17,209 nt of DNA, from positions 147,741 through 164,949 of the forward strand of contig WELB01000049.1 in the NCBI GenBank assembly GCA_009602725.1, given 5' to 3'. The DNA comes from Spirogloea muscicola. Its lineage: Eukaryota; Streptophyta; Zygnematophyceae; Spirogloeales; Spirogloeaceae. The translations under genes and the position numbers were made by a program. The notes under the pieces were generated by a model, which ran no database searches, was not told the origin of the DNA, and saw only the letters and a list, made by a program, of their open reading frames with translations. Within the stretch, counting starts at the first letter, position 1. Each line of letters starts with the position of its first letter. This document shows positions 1-8,416 of the stretch, piece after piece.

Positions 1-5
1 AGCAC

Positions 6-435
6 TCAGTAACCCCTGCTAAGCAGCCTCAGGTCAGAGAGACTGGGTTCCTGGAAGCGGGTCCCCTGGCCAGAGCCAGAGGCAGCAGCGAGGGCTCTGC
101 CTGCACGCAGGTGCAGCGCGCGGGCCATAGACTTCTGCAGCGAGACGGCCAAGCGCATGCGGTACACCTGCGCTAGCGACCCTGCTGCATGGGAGTCCAC
201 CGGCTCCCCATGGAAGCGGCGGGCAATGGCGTGACGAGAGAGCTGGTTGAGCAGCTCGAGCCACCGAGCTGCCCAGCGCCCTGTGCGTATCGATGGCGAG
301 CGGGAAGAACTCGTCTTCCCGCGGGTGATTTGCGTATTTTAGCTCCTTGGCCCGAGCTGCGCAGGCTACCGCATACCCAGCCTTGGCGGCACACTGGGTT
401 GGATGTGAGCGGTCATAGGAGTCAGTGGCCAATTT
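6..435 (-). pseudogene. Decayed C-terminal end of a LINE-like retroelement ORF
   Basis: Read on the minus strand, this encodes the tail of a non-LTR retrotransposon polyprotein. An Ala/Lys/Tyr-rich stretch (AKELKYANHPREDEFFPLAIDT) resembles the KYxx...F-P-AhET block found at the end of many LINE reverse-transcriptase ORFs. It is followed by LLNQLSRHAIARR, QVYRMRLAVSLQKSMARAL and HLRAGRALAAAS, ending in DLRLLSRGY and a stop at 6-8. The two halves lie in different frames, so there is a frameshift near 265-280. The same C-terminus recurs at 8417-8692 (minus) and, more broken, at 6860-7191 (plus), which supports a dispersed element over a host gene. The element's 3' UTR would lie beyond base 1, outside the window. 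The LINE assignment rests on recalled family patterns, not a search. Confidence 0.6.
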
Positions 436-500
436 AAGAAGGTGGCTGGGGAAAGGCAGCCCCAAAAAAAGGGAGAAAGTCGTTCCCAGGAGAGGGCTGG
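426..500 (-). repeat. LINE tail (hairpin) repeat, imperfect copy
   Basis: On the minus strand this reads TTTTTTTGGGGCTGCCTTTC then CCCAGCC, a degenerate version of the GGGCTGG...CCAGCCC hairpin motif found in the LINE 3' tails further right (arms at about 444-463). It lies upstream, in element orientation, of the ORF fragment at 6-435. That suggests nested or tandem insertions. The same order, tail then ORF end, is seen around 8417-8705. Confidence 0.5.
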
Positions 501-519
501 ATGGACCGGATGGCGCAAA

Positions 520-551
520 AAGCAGGATACTAGTCTCCAAGCAGGATACTA
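520..551. repeat. 13-bp direct duplication
   Basis: The 13-mer AAGCAGGATACTA occurs at 520-532 and again at 539-551. It sits at the inner edge of the left retroelement tract, between the LINE remnant and the GC-rich 5' region of the amidase gene. It could be a target-site duplication collapsed around a tiny insertion, or replication slippage. The sequence alone does not decide. Confidence 0.6.
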
Positions 552-757
552 AACTCTCTCTCTTCTTGGGGTTTCGAAAACCCCCCCGCGGCTCCCGCCC
601 TGCTCCAGCCAGGGCCCCTCGGAGCGCCTGCCACGTGCCCCCTCCCCCCCCCCTTCCCCCGGGCCAGGGCCAGGGCCAGGGCCCAGGGCCCCTCCCCGCG
701 CCGCCGCCATCGCCGCGCGCCCGCGGCGGCCGCCGGGAATCGCGGGCCCGGGCCCGG
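552..757 (+). promoter_or_regulatory. GC-rich 5' region of the amidase gene
   Basis: About 200 bp of very GC-rich DNA lies directly before the proposed start codon at 758. It contains C-homopolymers around 640-660 and a short tandem array of CCAGGG units at about 663-685. The frame of the start codon stays open upstream as far as an ATG at 425, encoding Arg/Pro/Ser/Ala-rich sequence, so an N-terminal extension cannot be excluded. No TATA box is evident. I read it as core promoter plus 5' UTR. Confidence 0.35.
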
Positions 758-3700
758 ATGGAGGATGACGACGACGACGGGACCTTCTGCCTGGGCCCGC
801 GGTGCTTCGCGACGCCGCACGAGGGCTACGTGAAGCCGCGCTACTACCCCATCCCGCTCGGCCGCGGCCACCGCGTCCCCGGCCGGGTGCGCGGGCGCCG
901 CCTCAGCTTGCCTTTGGCGCCATCGATTGACGAAGCTCCTGACTTAGGCATCCTCGACGTCGTCCGCGCCGCGCGCCAAAGCCGGCCTTGGCCGCCTTCG
1001 AAGTGCGCTCATTCGCCTTGTCTCACGCCCGATGCCGGGATGCCCGAGGGACTGGCCAGGACTGGCGCTGGAAGGTGGCCGTCAAGCTGCGCACGGCCCG
1101 CGGCGGTGACGGCGGCGACGGCGGGCCGCCAGCCAAGGCGCAGCGCTGCTCCCGCCTCTCCATCCTCCGCGGCATCGCGCTGCCGCAATGCCTGCAGCTC
1201 GGTGTGCGCCAAGCCCTTGCCGGAGCTCCCTCTGCAGGCCATAGCCCCCTGGCTCACTGTCCTCCATTGTACCGCTCACGTCCCGCCGGCCCGCGCGAGC
1301 AGGCGACGACGGCCGCTGGCGCTGGCCATGGGTGCCAGTGTCGCTGCTTGCGGGCCTCAAGCTGGACTTTTGGCTGCCGCACCACGAAGCCAAGCGGCGC
1401 CGCTTCGGCGAGGAGCTGGTCCACGAGCGCAGCCTCGGGGGGGGCCTGCAGCTCGTCCCGTCGGCGCGCATAAAGGTCATGACCCCCGTATTCGGCAGCC
1501 TGGGTGCGTGCCCTCCTCCAATTCCCATCCAGCCTCGCATGGCCACCTGTGCCACCTGTGCATGGCGAATTCACCTGCAGCATGCATTGCTGGTCTGGGG
1601 CTCCTCCTGCCCCTGGATCTGTGACTCTTTGTTGGAAGAATGGAATCTGTCGCCTCGTCGTGATAACTGATATGAGTTATCCAAGTCAACTGATGTCTGA
1701 GGTGCGTTCATTTTAGATTGCATACTCTGAGCTGATGCATTGCTGGCTCAGCCCTACGCCCATCCTTGGAGCTGCTGCCACTACCGGCGCTGACTGTGAA
1801 GCGAGAATTCGCCTTTGGGAAGGCACAGCTGACTGTGCACGCCCGCCTGCAGGTCCTCACCTTCCCCTCCATGACTCTACAAGCTGCTAGTCAGCTGGCG
1901 CCAAGCCCCTTGCCGTCTGCACCTATGTTGCCGCTCACATTGCTCAAGAATGGCGCCTGATTGCCGCAAGTGCCTAGTTGCAATCAGGCAGACCGCGACG
2001 GTAGCGGCCTGCGGCTGCCACGGTGGTCGCTGCAACTCGACTGGCGCCCCGCAGATTCGGTGCTCTGCCAACTGACTGCGTCCACAGATTCCAGCACTGC
2101 AAGCAGTTGCCTACCACCACACTGCAAGCCGTGGTGCATGACGTGCAGGAGATAGAATGCTAAGATGCATGATGCAGAACACACTAGCCAGCCTCCATGA
2201 GCAGCTAAGGGTCCTCCTTGTGTGCACTCGGCCTTGCGGTGCCATGGCTGACACGGTTTGCGGTACCTGCATACCCATTACAGGCTCGAGTATTTGCAAA
2301 GCCAGAAGCGAGTGCCCTGGCTGTGCAGTACACTCGAGGCTTCCGCATCTCCAGGGACTGCCGAGCGGTACCCACTCAGGACCAGCACCTCCTCTTGTCA
2401 CCTTTTTCTTAGTCATGACTCACCAATGCTTTCGCTACAGAAAGCACACTGTTGGCCTGTCTGCACTCTGCTTACCTTGCTTATCTGCTTCCTCTCGCTG
2501 TGGTGCATCCTTGGCGAGCCGAAGCAGCTTGCAGAAGGCTGAGCTGCAACAATTGGGACAATGTGGGCAATCAGGTGGTGGCAGGCAACATGGAAGTGCC
2601 GGCCAAGGTTACCTCACTGGAGGCATGCAGCCTCTCCCTCCGGGACCTGCTGCCTCGCAAGCTGCGCCTCACCTCTCTGAAAATCGAGCAGGTCATAGGC
2701 ACTCGGGTACGCCCTGCAGCCAGCCATGGATGGCAACAGTAATGCAGCACGCTTGGCGCAAACTAGCCTCAGAACCTGGAATGCCTCTCTCTAAATATAG
2801 AACTTGATTGTAGCCCTTCCACTAGCCCCTATGTCACTCATTTTACCCTTTAATTATTTTGCACATCACCACAGCAGCGCTGATTTGCAGCTAAACTTAA
2901 GACCCCTTCAATCTGCCTCCTCCTTCTCCTCCCCTCGCCTCCTCGACTTCCTTCCCCGCCTGTTTCCGAGGACCCACCTTATCTGCTGCTTGTTATCACC
3001 TTTTGAATAGCAACAGACTATGCCCTCGCAACTGCTCTTGACGGTCTTGAGCTGCGTCGGTCGTGATAAGAGATGAGAGCCTTGCAGCGCTTACATCGCC
3101 TATTTCATCCACTAAATTGCCGCATCGGCTGATACTGATGCAATTAAGAACAGAGATTCATTGCTCCCTCTGTCCTGGCAGGGCAAGAGAGACCAAATAC
3201 CTTCGGAGAGGACCTACCTTCAGGCTTCACACCTCATTGGTCAGACTGACAAGGTGACAGTTGTCCCCGGCCATTGGATTGATCCAGGATTTGAGCCAGG
3301 CGCCCCAGGAGAACGCGAATTCAATCTTGAGGTATGGTCCATGTCTTTGGCTGGTTGATATCGGCCTTCGGAGCTACAACGACAGTACTAGAAACCGGCC
3401 ATTCAACACTTGCAGGCTCTTGCAGGTGGCCAACACCATTGAGAAGCAGCTGCGAGGCAATGGATGGGACGTTCTTAGGCCCGACAGGGATGCTCCACAT
3501 CTCTCGTGGGAGGCTTACGTGAACTGGGTGGCCAAGCAGGTTGGTCACATAACACAACGTGTCCCATTGATGTAAGTAGCAAGCTACAGCAATCTAGAGA
3601 TGCTTGTTATTGTTACAAGATTGGCACGTTCCCCTACTTATGTCACCGGCCCAAGGTTTTGCAACTTTTGCAGACACTACGAGGGGTGCCTGTGGTGGAA

Positions 3701-4701
3701 ATTCATGGGCAGGTAATTTAAATATACTTTGTCTGAGCCATGTGCTGGTGTACCCATTGCCGGTGCCTCTGCTCACGCATGCCCAAGCAGCACAGAGTCC
3801 TTGGTGTGTCATGTATGTGTCGCCCCTGCTGTTGGTGATGACTGGCAAAGGCAATCCGTCTGCTGTCATCCTAGCCCTGCCCAAGGCGTGCTTGGGAAAG
3901 TTCCACTTGAAGGCAACAAGGTGCTTCAGTGATATTGTCCTGCAGCACCTGATGAATTAGTGCACTGCCATTTGCAGGGCTCTGCAGCCGACTTCCGTGG
4001 ACTTGTACTTGGAGTGATTGGCGAGAAAGATGCCCCCCTCAACCGGGTATGTAGCACTACCTTCTTCCACCATGTCTTGCTTACTGATTGCATGCTCAAC
4101 AAATATGTTGCTCAAAAGGAGAGCATCTCTGCATGTCATCTATGTCCATCCTGGTAGCCAATGCCATTTGCCGTTCATTTTGTCGCAGGAACTTGCGTCA
4201 CACTTTGGCTACTTCCCCATGGATTGGCGCGAGCTGGCTGTGCCCCGCCGAGGAGGTGTCATTGTGGAGTGCTTCAATTCAGATGAGGTGCTTGATTTCG
4301 TATCCGACCCAGAGCTGAGCAATGAGACAGCAAACAGAAGGGTGCCGTTTGCATGCCTTCACGCTTAGCACTGTATGTGCTGGCAATTTTCTTGAGTTCC
4401 TGAGGGATGTCTTTGCATGCAGGTGCTCCAAATGGCTCCATGGCATCGGACCTGGGCAGTCGGTCGGCTTGCTTCACGAATTACACAGTGCATCTTGAGG
4501 GCGACGCGCGAGAAACGAGCTTCTCGTGGAATTGAGACACTTGACATTGACGATGAGGATCTTGCACAAGATGAGTTCATAGATCCTCAAGTAGGGTTAA
4601 CGATGAGCAACACTGTGAGACAGCGGCATAGCTTGCTGCCCTTCTCTCATCTCTGATTCTAGGCACCACCAAGTGATTGCTCAAAGCCATATGCACTATG
4701 A
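758..4701 (+). CDS. Cyanobacterial-type N-acetylmuramoyl-L-alanine amidase (Amidase_3), 11 exons
   Basis: Exons: 758-886, 1060-1201, 1339-1503, 2585-2691, 3182-3331, 3426-3539, 3674-3712, 3978-4046, 4189-4287, 4423-4590, 4663-4701. All introns are GT-AG and phases agree throughout, giving 406 aa. The enzyme family cleaves the muramoyl-L-alanine amide bond of peptidoglycan using zinc. Exon 5 has VTVVPGHWIDPGF (His212) and GEREFNLE (Glu225), exon 7 has VPVVEIHGQ (His280), and exon 9 has PRRGGVIVECFNSDE (Glu332), matching the family's H-E-H ligands and C-terminal catalytic Glu. GVIGEKDAPLNRELASHFGY and VLQMAPWHR resemble the marine cyanobacterial branch from memory. A plastid site is inferred: the N-terminus (MEDDDDDG) is acidic and not a typical transit peptide. 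Exons 5-11 are well supported; exons 1-4 rest on phase and GC-rich codon bias and have no recognised domain. A downstream donor in exon 9 would add 18 aa. Confidence 0.7.
1504..2584 (+). other. Long intron 3 of the amidase gene
   Basis: The donor G|GTGCGT at 1504 and the acceptor GGTGGCAG|GC at 2583-2584 join in phase 1. The result runs from VMTPVFGSL into NMEVPAKV without loss of frame. At 1081 bp this is several times longer than the other introns. An extra exon inside it is possible, and two alternative acceptors lie just upstream (ending 2534 and 2574). I see no recognisable domain or repeat in it. Confidence 0.45.
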
Positions 4702-5295
4702 TGCAACAGTCATCATTTATTCTTATGGAAGGGCACTCCCTTTCCACAGTCAGACATATTGTCTGCCAGAAAGTAGAAACATGGACAGCGCCTGACTTAA
4801 TACTGTAAGGCCTTGTGCCTCTCAGCCAGCCTCAGAGCGTGCAGCTTTTTCCATGGAATGTTGTCATCAGGATAGTCCACCCAAATACTCCCACTTTAGC
4901 ATGCAAGGGCACAACTCAGGCCGTGTCTCATATGTTTGCCCACCAAGTGCAACATGTGATGTACTTGACCGACCTTGGACACAGTAAGCGAAAAATCCAG
5001 ATGAGCACATTCACGAGAGCGTAACCAACCACCAGACATGCCCAATCAATAACCCTGCAAGAATGCTTAGCTTTACAAATGGCGAATCTGCAAAGGAGAG
5101 AGTGCAAAAGGCTGGCGTAACAGTATCAGAAAAGATTATCCCATCTGGCTCAAGCACGCACTATCTCACTTAACACAGCATCATCGACATTTATTATGTC
5201 CAATCTCCCCCAAGGGCTGTGCATCAGCAGACTTGACCGCATTACTAAATTATACGTGAGAGACATAGGCCCGCTGGGGATGGAAATTGGGGGTC
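4702..5295. other. 3' flank of the amidase gene, no clear gene
   Basis: AT-richer sequence follows the amidase stop at 4699-4701. Its beginning should be that gene's 3' UTR. The only coding-like signal is on the minus strand at 5150-5353, where an open frame includes PPISIPSGPMSLTYNLVMRS and WGRLDIINVDDAVLSEIVRA before a stop. I recognise no family there and cannot place splice sites, so it is not called as a gene. Confidence 0.4.
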
Positions 5296-5590
5296 GCAAA
5301 ATCGAGGGTGAAGTGTGCAGCTCATCAAGCTGAACAAAATTGTTGCTGTACAACTCAGTGGCTTACAATCTGTAACAATGGCGGCAATGCGCTCTGGGGA
5401 GACCTGCTCCTGCCTAGCTTGTCTAGCTGGCCAGCGGCTACATAACCGTAGCCCTACAGGCAACTATTTGTTGCACCAAAAGGGTACATGTACAGCATCT
5501 AAGGGCGGGCAAATAAATGACCTTTACACAGGGAGGGGCTACTATGACCCGGACATGTATAATCAACAGTGAAGAGCAAAATCGAGGGTG
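5296..5590. mobile_element. 265-bp segment flanked by a 15-bp direct repeat, possible small insertion
   Basis: GCAAAATCGAGGGTG occurs exactly at 5296-5310 and at 5576-5590. The 265 bp between the copies is AT-richer than the DNA to its right. A perfect 15-bp flanking repeat is the size expected of a target-site duplication from target-primed retrotransposition, as made by LINEs and SINEs. I see no internal pol III boxes, poly-A tail or terminal inverted repeats, so the class of element is unknown. A chance or ancient duplication is the alternative. Confidence 0.4.
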
Positions 5591-6099
5591 GCGGCGTGGC
5601 ATGGCGGCGTGGCAACACAGAGCTCAGGCCTAGAAGAGGCGGGTGAGGCCGCTGACTCCAATCTGGGCCGTGCGCTGGTGCTGGAGGAGGCTGTAGCTAT
5701 GGACAAGGGGGTTGCAGGGGGGCCGGCTGGGCGGGGATCCGTTTTCGAGCGGCGGCGAGCATGGGACAGAGAGGTCCTGTGGAACGGCCTGCACATGGGC
5801 CACAGCGAGAACCCGCAATCAACGCCGGGCACGTCAAGCACGACGGAGCCGAACGAGAGGGTGCACTTCCGATGGCGAGAAAGGAGTCGAAGCAGCAAGG
5901 CTGTCTGTGATCCATGGCAAGGGCTACACAGCCGACAGGACATCTGTGATGGCAGCCCGTTGCAAGGGCGGCTGCCTGGACGATGGCAGGCGTCAGAGCT
6001 CTCGACGAGAGGAGAGAGCGTAGCGGAAGGCCAGACGGAGGGCTGCCTGGTGCCAGCAACACATGGGGCCCTGCTCTTCTAGTCTGCGACGGGGCCACC
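5591..6099. other. Moderately GC-rich stretch without a recognisable gene
   Basis: Open frames exist on both strands, for example 5588-6082 plus and 5563-5943 minus. None shows a known domain, and each looks compositionally driven. If the island at 6100-6540 is the 5' end of a minus-strand gene, later exons would have to lie here or further left, but I could not place them. Confidence 0.3.
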
Positions 6100-6540
6100 G
6101 CTCGCCCACCACGGACCATGCGAGGAGAAGGCAGGGGGGGGCGCACCTTGCGCAGGAAGATGTCGAGGATCTCGCGGCTCTCGTCGCCATCGGGCCGCAC
6201 GCTCAGCAGGCTGTGGCACCCCAATGGCCCGATGGGAAGAGCGCGGCGGTCAGCAAAAGCCGCAGCTTGAGCAGGGCAGCCACGGAGATGGGCAGCGAGA
6301 GCTCGGGCGTACGCTGGCTGGGAGGGGCTCCCGGGAGGCGGGGGCTTGCGCTCACCAGCGGCGGCGGCGGGGGCGGGCTGCGGAGTCGAGCGCGGCGGCG
6401 GCGGAGGAGGAGGGCCGGCGGGGCCGCGGGCAGACGAGCTCCGCGGGNGGAGGCGGGCGGGCAGGGAAAAAGCCCCGCGGGCGCCGCCAAGGGCTGCGCT
6501 GCCCGCCAATGCGCGGCGCCGCCCGTGGCACCCCCCCCCA
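6100..6540 (-). other. GC-rich island with coding-like minus-strand segments, possible 5' end of a gene
   Basis: Very high GC with one undetermined base near 6448. On the minus strand, one frame encodes SLLSVRPDGDESREILDIFL followed by RK and a donor-like AAG|GTGCGC near 6148. Just upstream, another frame encodes PELSLPISVAALLKLRLLL and TAALFPSGHWG. Both have strongly GC-ending codons, like the first exons of the two established genes. A second donor-like G|GTGAGCG lies near 6354. The two segments are one base out of frame with each other, so either an intron or a frameshift lies between them. I recognise no protein family. It may be a CpG-rich promoter with first exons, or a broken gene. Confidence 0.3.
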
Positions 6541-6674
6541 CTCCCACCGTCCCTCCGCCACCACCACCTTAGCCCCCCCTTTGCATTGGCCTCGTCTTCT
6601 TCGTTGACGCATTTGTTTGATGCTTGGTTGCCCACAAGAGCGTGCGCTGTTCCAAAGCCAGCCCCGACGGAAGA

Positions 6675-6830
6675 AAGTGGCTCCCAACCTCCACTTCTTG
6701 GAAGAAGTGAAGGGCTCACACATTGAGGATAGGGGCTGGAAAAGCCCAGCCCAAAAATGAGGGAACAAAGTACGCAAAGGGTCCCAGGGGAAGCGCTAAG
6801 AAAAACAAGCAGGAAGGGCCTCTATCCATT
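6675..6830 (-). repeat. LINE tail (hairpin) repeat
   Basis: On the minus strand this reads like the tail following the LINE stop at 7189-7191: CCCTTTGCGTACTTTGTTCC, then a hairpin with arms GGGCTGG (6733-6739) and CCAGCCC (6746-6752), then CTATCCTCAATG. The arms match perfectly over 7 bp. The inverted copy at 7240-7330 is clearly homologous across the flanks as well as the hairpin, which fixes the orientation. Confidence 0.65.
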
Positions 6831-6859
6831 GGGAGAGGGTCACTTTGTACCCGAGGAAG

Positions 6860-7191
6860 AGACAATGTCCTCAAGGACGCCCGGCGATGGAAGTTTGTGG
6901 CGCTGGCAGTGGACGTGCACGGGCCGTTCGGCAGTCGGTGGCTGGATCTGCAGCCCCGGTTGGGAGTGAAAGAGAGTGGCCAGTTTCTTTCGTTCTTGCT
7001 GCACCGGCTTGCACGGCGGGCCATCGATCGTCGGCAGGGGACAGCAAGGGGAGCTGCCCGGCTTCAACGCCACTGGCCCAGGTGTTCAGTAGGTGGCTAT
7101 GTATTCACCTCCCTCGCTCTCCTCTGTGCTTGGGACCCGCTTCCAGGAACCCAGTCTCTCTGACCTGAGGCTGCTTAGCAGGGGTTACTGA
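6860..7191 (+). pseudogene. Decayed C-terminal end of a LINE-like ORF
   Basis: Plus-strand remnant of the same element family as 6-435. It carries WKFVALAVDVHGPFG (matching EFFPLAIDTHRALG of the left copy), then LLHRLARRAIDRR, then, after frame changes, DLRLLSRGY and a stop at 7189-7191. The final 65 bases (7132-7196) are the exact reverse complement of 1-65, whereas the bases just upstream do not match. The middle part is closer to the copy at 8417-8692. Several frameshifts make it non-functional. Confidence 0.6.
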
Positions 7192-7330
7192 GTGCTTCGT
7201 AGCTGCTTCGCTTCTTTTCTGTGCTTGTTGTTCTTCGTCCTTCCCCTGGCCCCTTCTCGTCCTTTGTACATTCTTTTCTGGGCTGGCTTTTTCCAGCCCC
7301 TATCCTCAATGGGCGAGCCCTTCCTCTGTG
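7192..7330 (+). repeat. LINE 3' UTR with perfect hairpin
   Basis: This follows directly from the ORF stop. It is pyrimidine-rich, then carries CTTTGTACATTCTTTTCT and a hairpin with arms GGGCTGG (7280-7286) and CCAGCCC (7293-7299) around a six-base loop, then CTATCCTCAATGGGCGAGCC. The hairpin starts about 90 nt past the stop. The minus-strand copy at 8230-8416 has nearly the same spacing. This stop-to-hairpin arrangement is what identifies the dispersed hairpin units as element tails. Confidence 0.65.
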
Positions 7331-7627
7331 CTCACCCGTGGGTGCTAATGTCACCCTGTTACCTTAGGCACCTTAGTACAGGTCTCCGACTTATGTAGCC
7401 TTGTTTGTCTTGCACTAAACTCTGCCTGAACAATGTATGGGCTTGTGAATTGGCCTCCCTTTCATTTCATGCACTCCTCTCTCTCTTCCACCAGGCCACC
7501 GGCTTTCGTGGCGGCGATTCGGCTCCCCAAGTTAGCATGTCGGATCTGTATGTGCTCACCCATCGGTACTAACGTCACACTACCACCTTAGCCACCTTAG
7601 CATGGGGCTTTGTTTTGTGTAGCCTTG
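7328..7627. repeat. Direct repeat pair of about 75 bp
   Basis: The segment 7328-7403 (starting GTGCTCACCCGTGGGTGCTA and ending TGTAGCCTTG) recurs in diverged form at 7552-7627 (starting GTGCTCACCCATCGGTACTA and ending TGTAGCCTTG). The copies are in the same orientation with a period of about 224 bp. The first follows a LINE tail directly, so the unit may be the distal part of the element's 3' UTR. No gene is evident in the interval. Confidence 0.55.
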
Positions 7628-7684
7628 CATTTTTCTGAGAGCCTACTTGCTGACGTCTTAGCGGTTAGTATCTTGCTTCTTGCG

Positions 7685-8190
7685 CCATCCGCCCTTGCGG
7701 ACCTTGTCCACTCTTTGGGCTGGCCTCTCACGTGCTGGATAAGGCGGCCTTCGCCACAGCCTTGCAGCAGCTCCCGGGACCCGACCTGCGCGGGCGCGCT
7801 CGACTGCTGTCGGCTTCTTCCCCTGGGGCAGCGGCCTTCTTCCGCGGCGAGCAGGCCTTCTCTTCTCCAACGGTACCAGGCCCTGGCTCTCCCAACGGGG
7901 GCAAGGGCTGTGAAAACGCGCGCGCAGTGCCCTTGCGGGCAGGCCGCGCTTTGGCTGCTTACTTCTGGGTCTCGTCGGGGTGCCTCTTATGGGCGAGCAC
8001 TTGATTTTTTTCTGGCACCTTGAGTCGGTGTGTGCTTGACGCTTTTCTGGCCCCCACGATTTTGTCCATTCTTTTTGGGCTGGCCAATCTCAGTCATCGC
8101 CCTTCTACTGGAAGAGTCTTCCATCTTTTCCAGCTGGAAATTGCTCCGACTTGAGGCTGCTGACTTGGGACTACTTAGCTCCCATTTGCT
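7685..8190 (+). pseudogene. LINE-like fragment, C-terminal region
   Basis: An open frame at 7732-8004 includes FATALQQLPGPDLRGRARLL and SASSPGAAAFFRGEQAF. This resembles the R-A-R-L-L-S-x-S-x-P-x-A-x-x-F segment between the reverse transcriptase and the C-terminal block of algal and plant LINEs. It is followed by LRAGRALAA, shared with the other copies. The terminal DLRLLTWDY is recognisable near 8150-8185. A tail-like motif (GGACCTTGTCCACTCTTTGG then GCTGG) precedes it at about 7695-7735, and another occurs at 8060-8100, so at least two insertions are superimposed. Confidence 0.45.
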
Positions 8191-8229
8191 GCGTTCGTGT
8201 ATTTGAAACAAACGAAGGTCAAATGGCCT

Positions 8230-8416
8230 TGGAAGTGAGAGCGAAAGCGCTGCCAAATTGACTGGTGGCTGTGAGAAGAAGTGGCTCTCCCAATGGGGGC
8301 AAGGGCTGTGAGAAGCCAGCCCGAAAAGAATTGACAAGGTTCGAAGGGGCCAACCTACGAGCTAAGCAGCGACTGCGGGGCCTGAAGAGGCTATGGCAGG
8401 GGGGAGGATGGACCAC
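8230..8416 (-). repeat. LINE 3' UTR with hairpin
   Basis: On the minus strand, downstream of the stop at 8417-8419, the sequence runs through GCCCCTTCGAACCTTGTCAA then TTCTTTTC into a hairpin (GGGCTG and CAGCCC arms, about 8303-8322), then CTTGCCCCCATTGGGAGAGC. The stop-to-hairpin distance is about 95 nt, close to the roughly 90 nt of the plus-strand copy at 7192-7330. Confidence 0.6.

Noticed and set aside
425-1624. A 399-codon plus-strand open frame as a single-exon gene
   Set aside because: It starts inside the LINE remnant and becomes low-complexity Arg/Ala/Pro sequence. Only its part at 758-886 is used, because splicing to other frames gives the coherent protein.
2157-2807. A 216-codon plus-strand open frame
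   Set aside because: It has no domain and overlaps, in another frame, the exon at 2585-2691 that keeps phase with its neighbours.
3978-4590. SMC-hinge (DMS3/GMI1-like) or glycosyltransferase identity for the plus-strand gene
   Set aside because: Considered from isolated exons. Once exons 5-10 were joined, the Amidase_3 metal-ligand motifs in order explained the sequence far better.
5697-6719. A 340-codon minus-strand open frame
   Set aside because: It crosses the undetermined base, is mostly Pro/Ala/Arg/Ser from GC-rich composition, and runs into a LINE tail. Only short segments look coding.
1-7196. One large DNA transposon with terminal inverted repeats enclosing the amidase gene
   Set aside because: The inverted ends are coding sequence of a LINE C-terminus plus stop, further same-family copies lie outside the pair, and no transposase is present.
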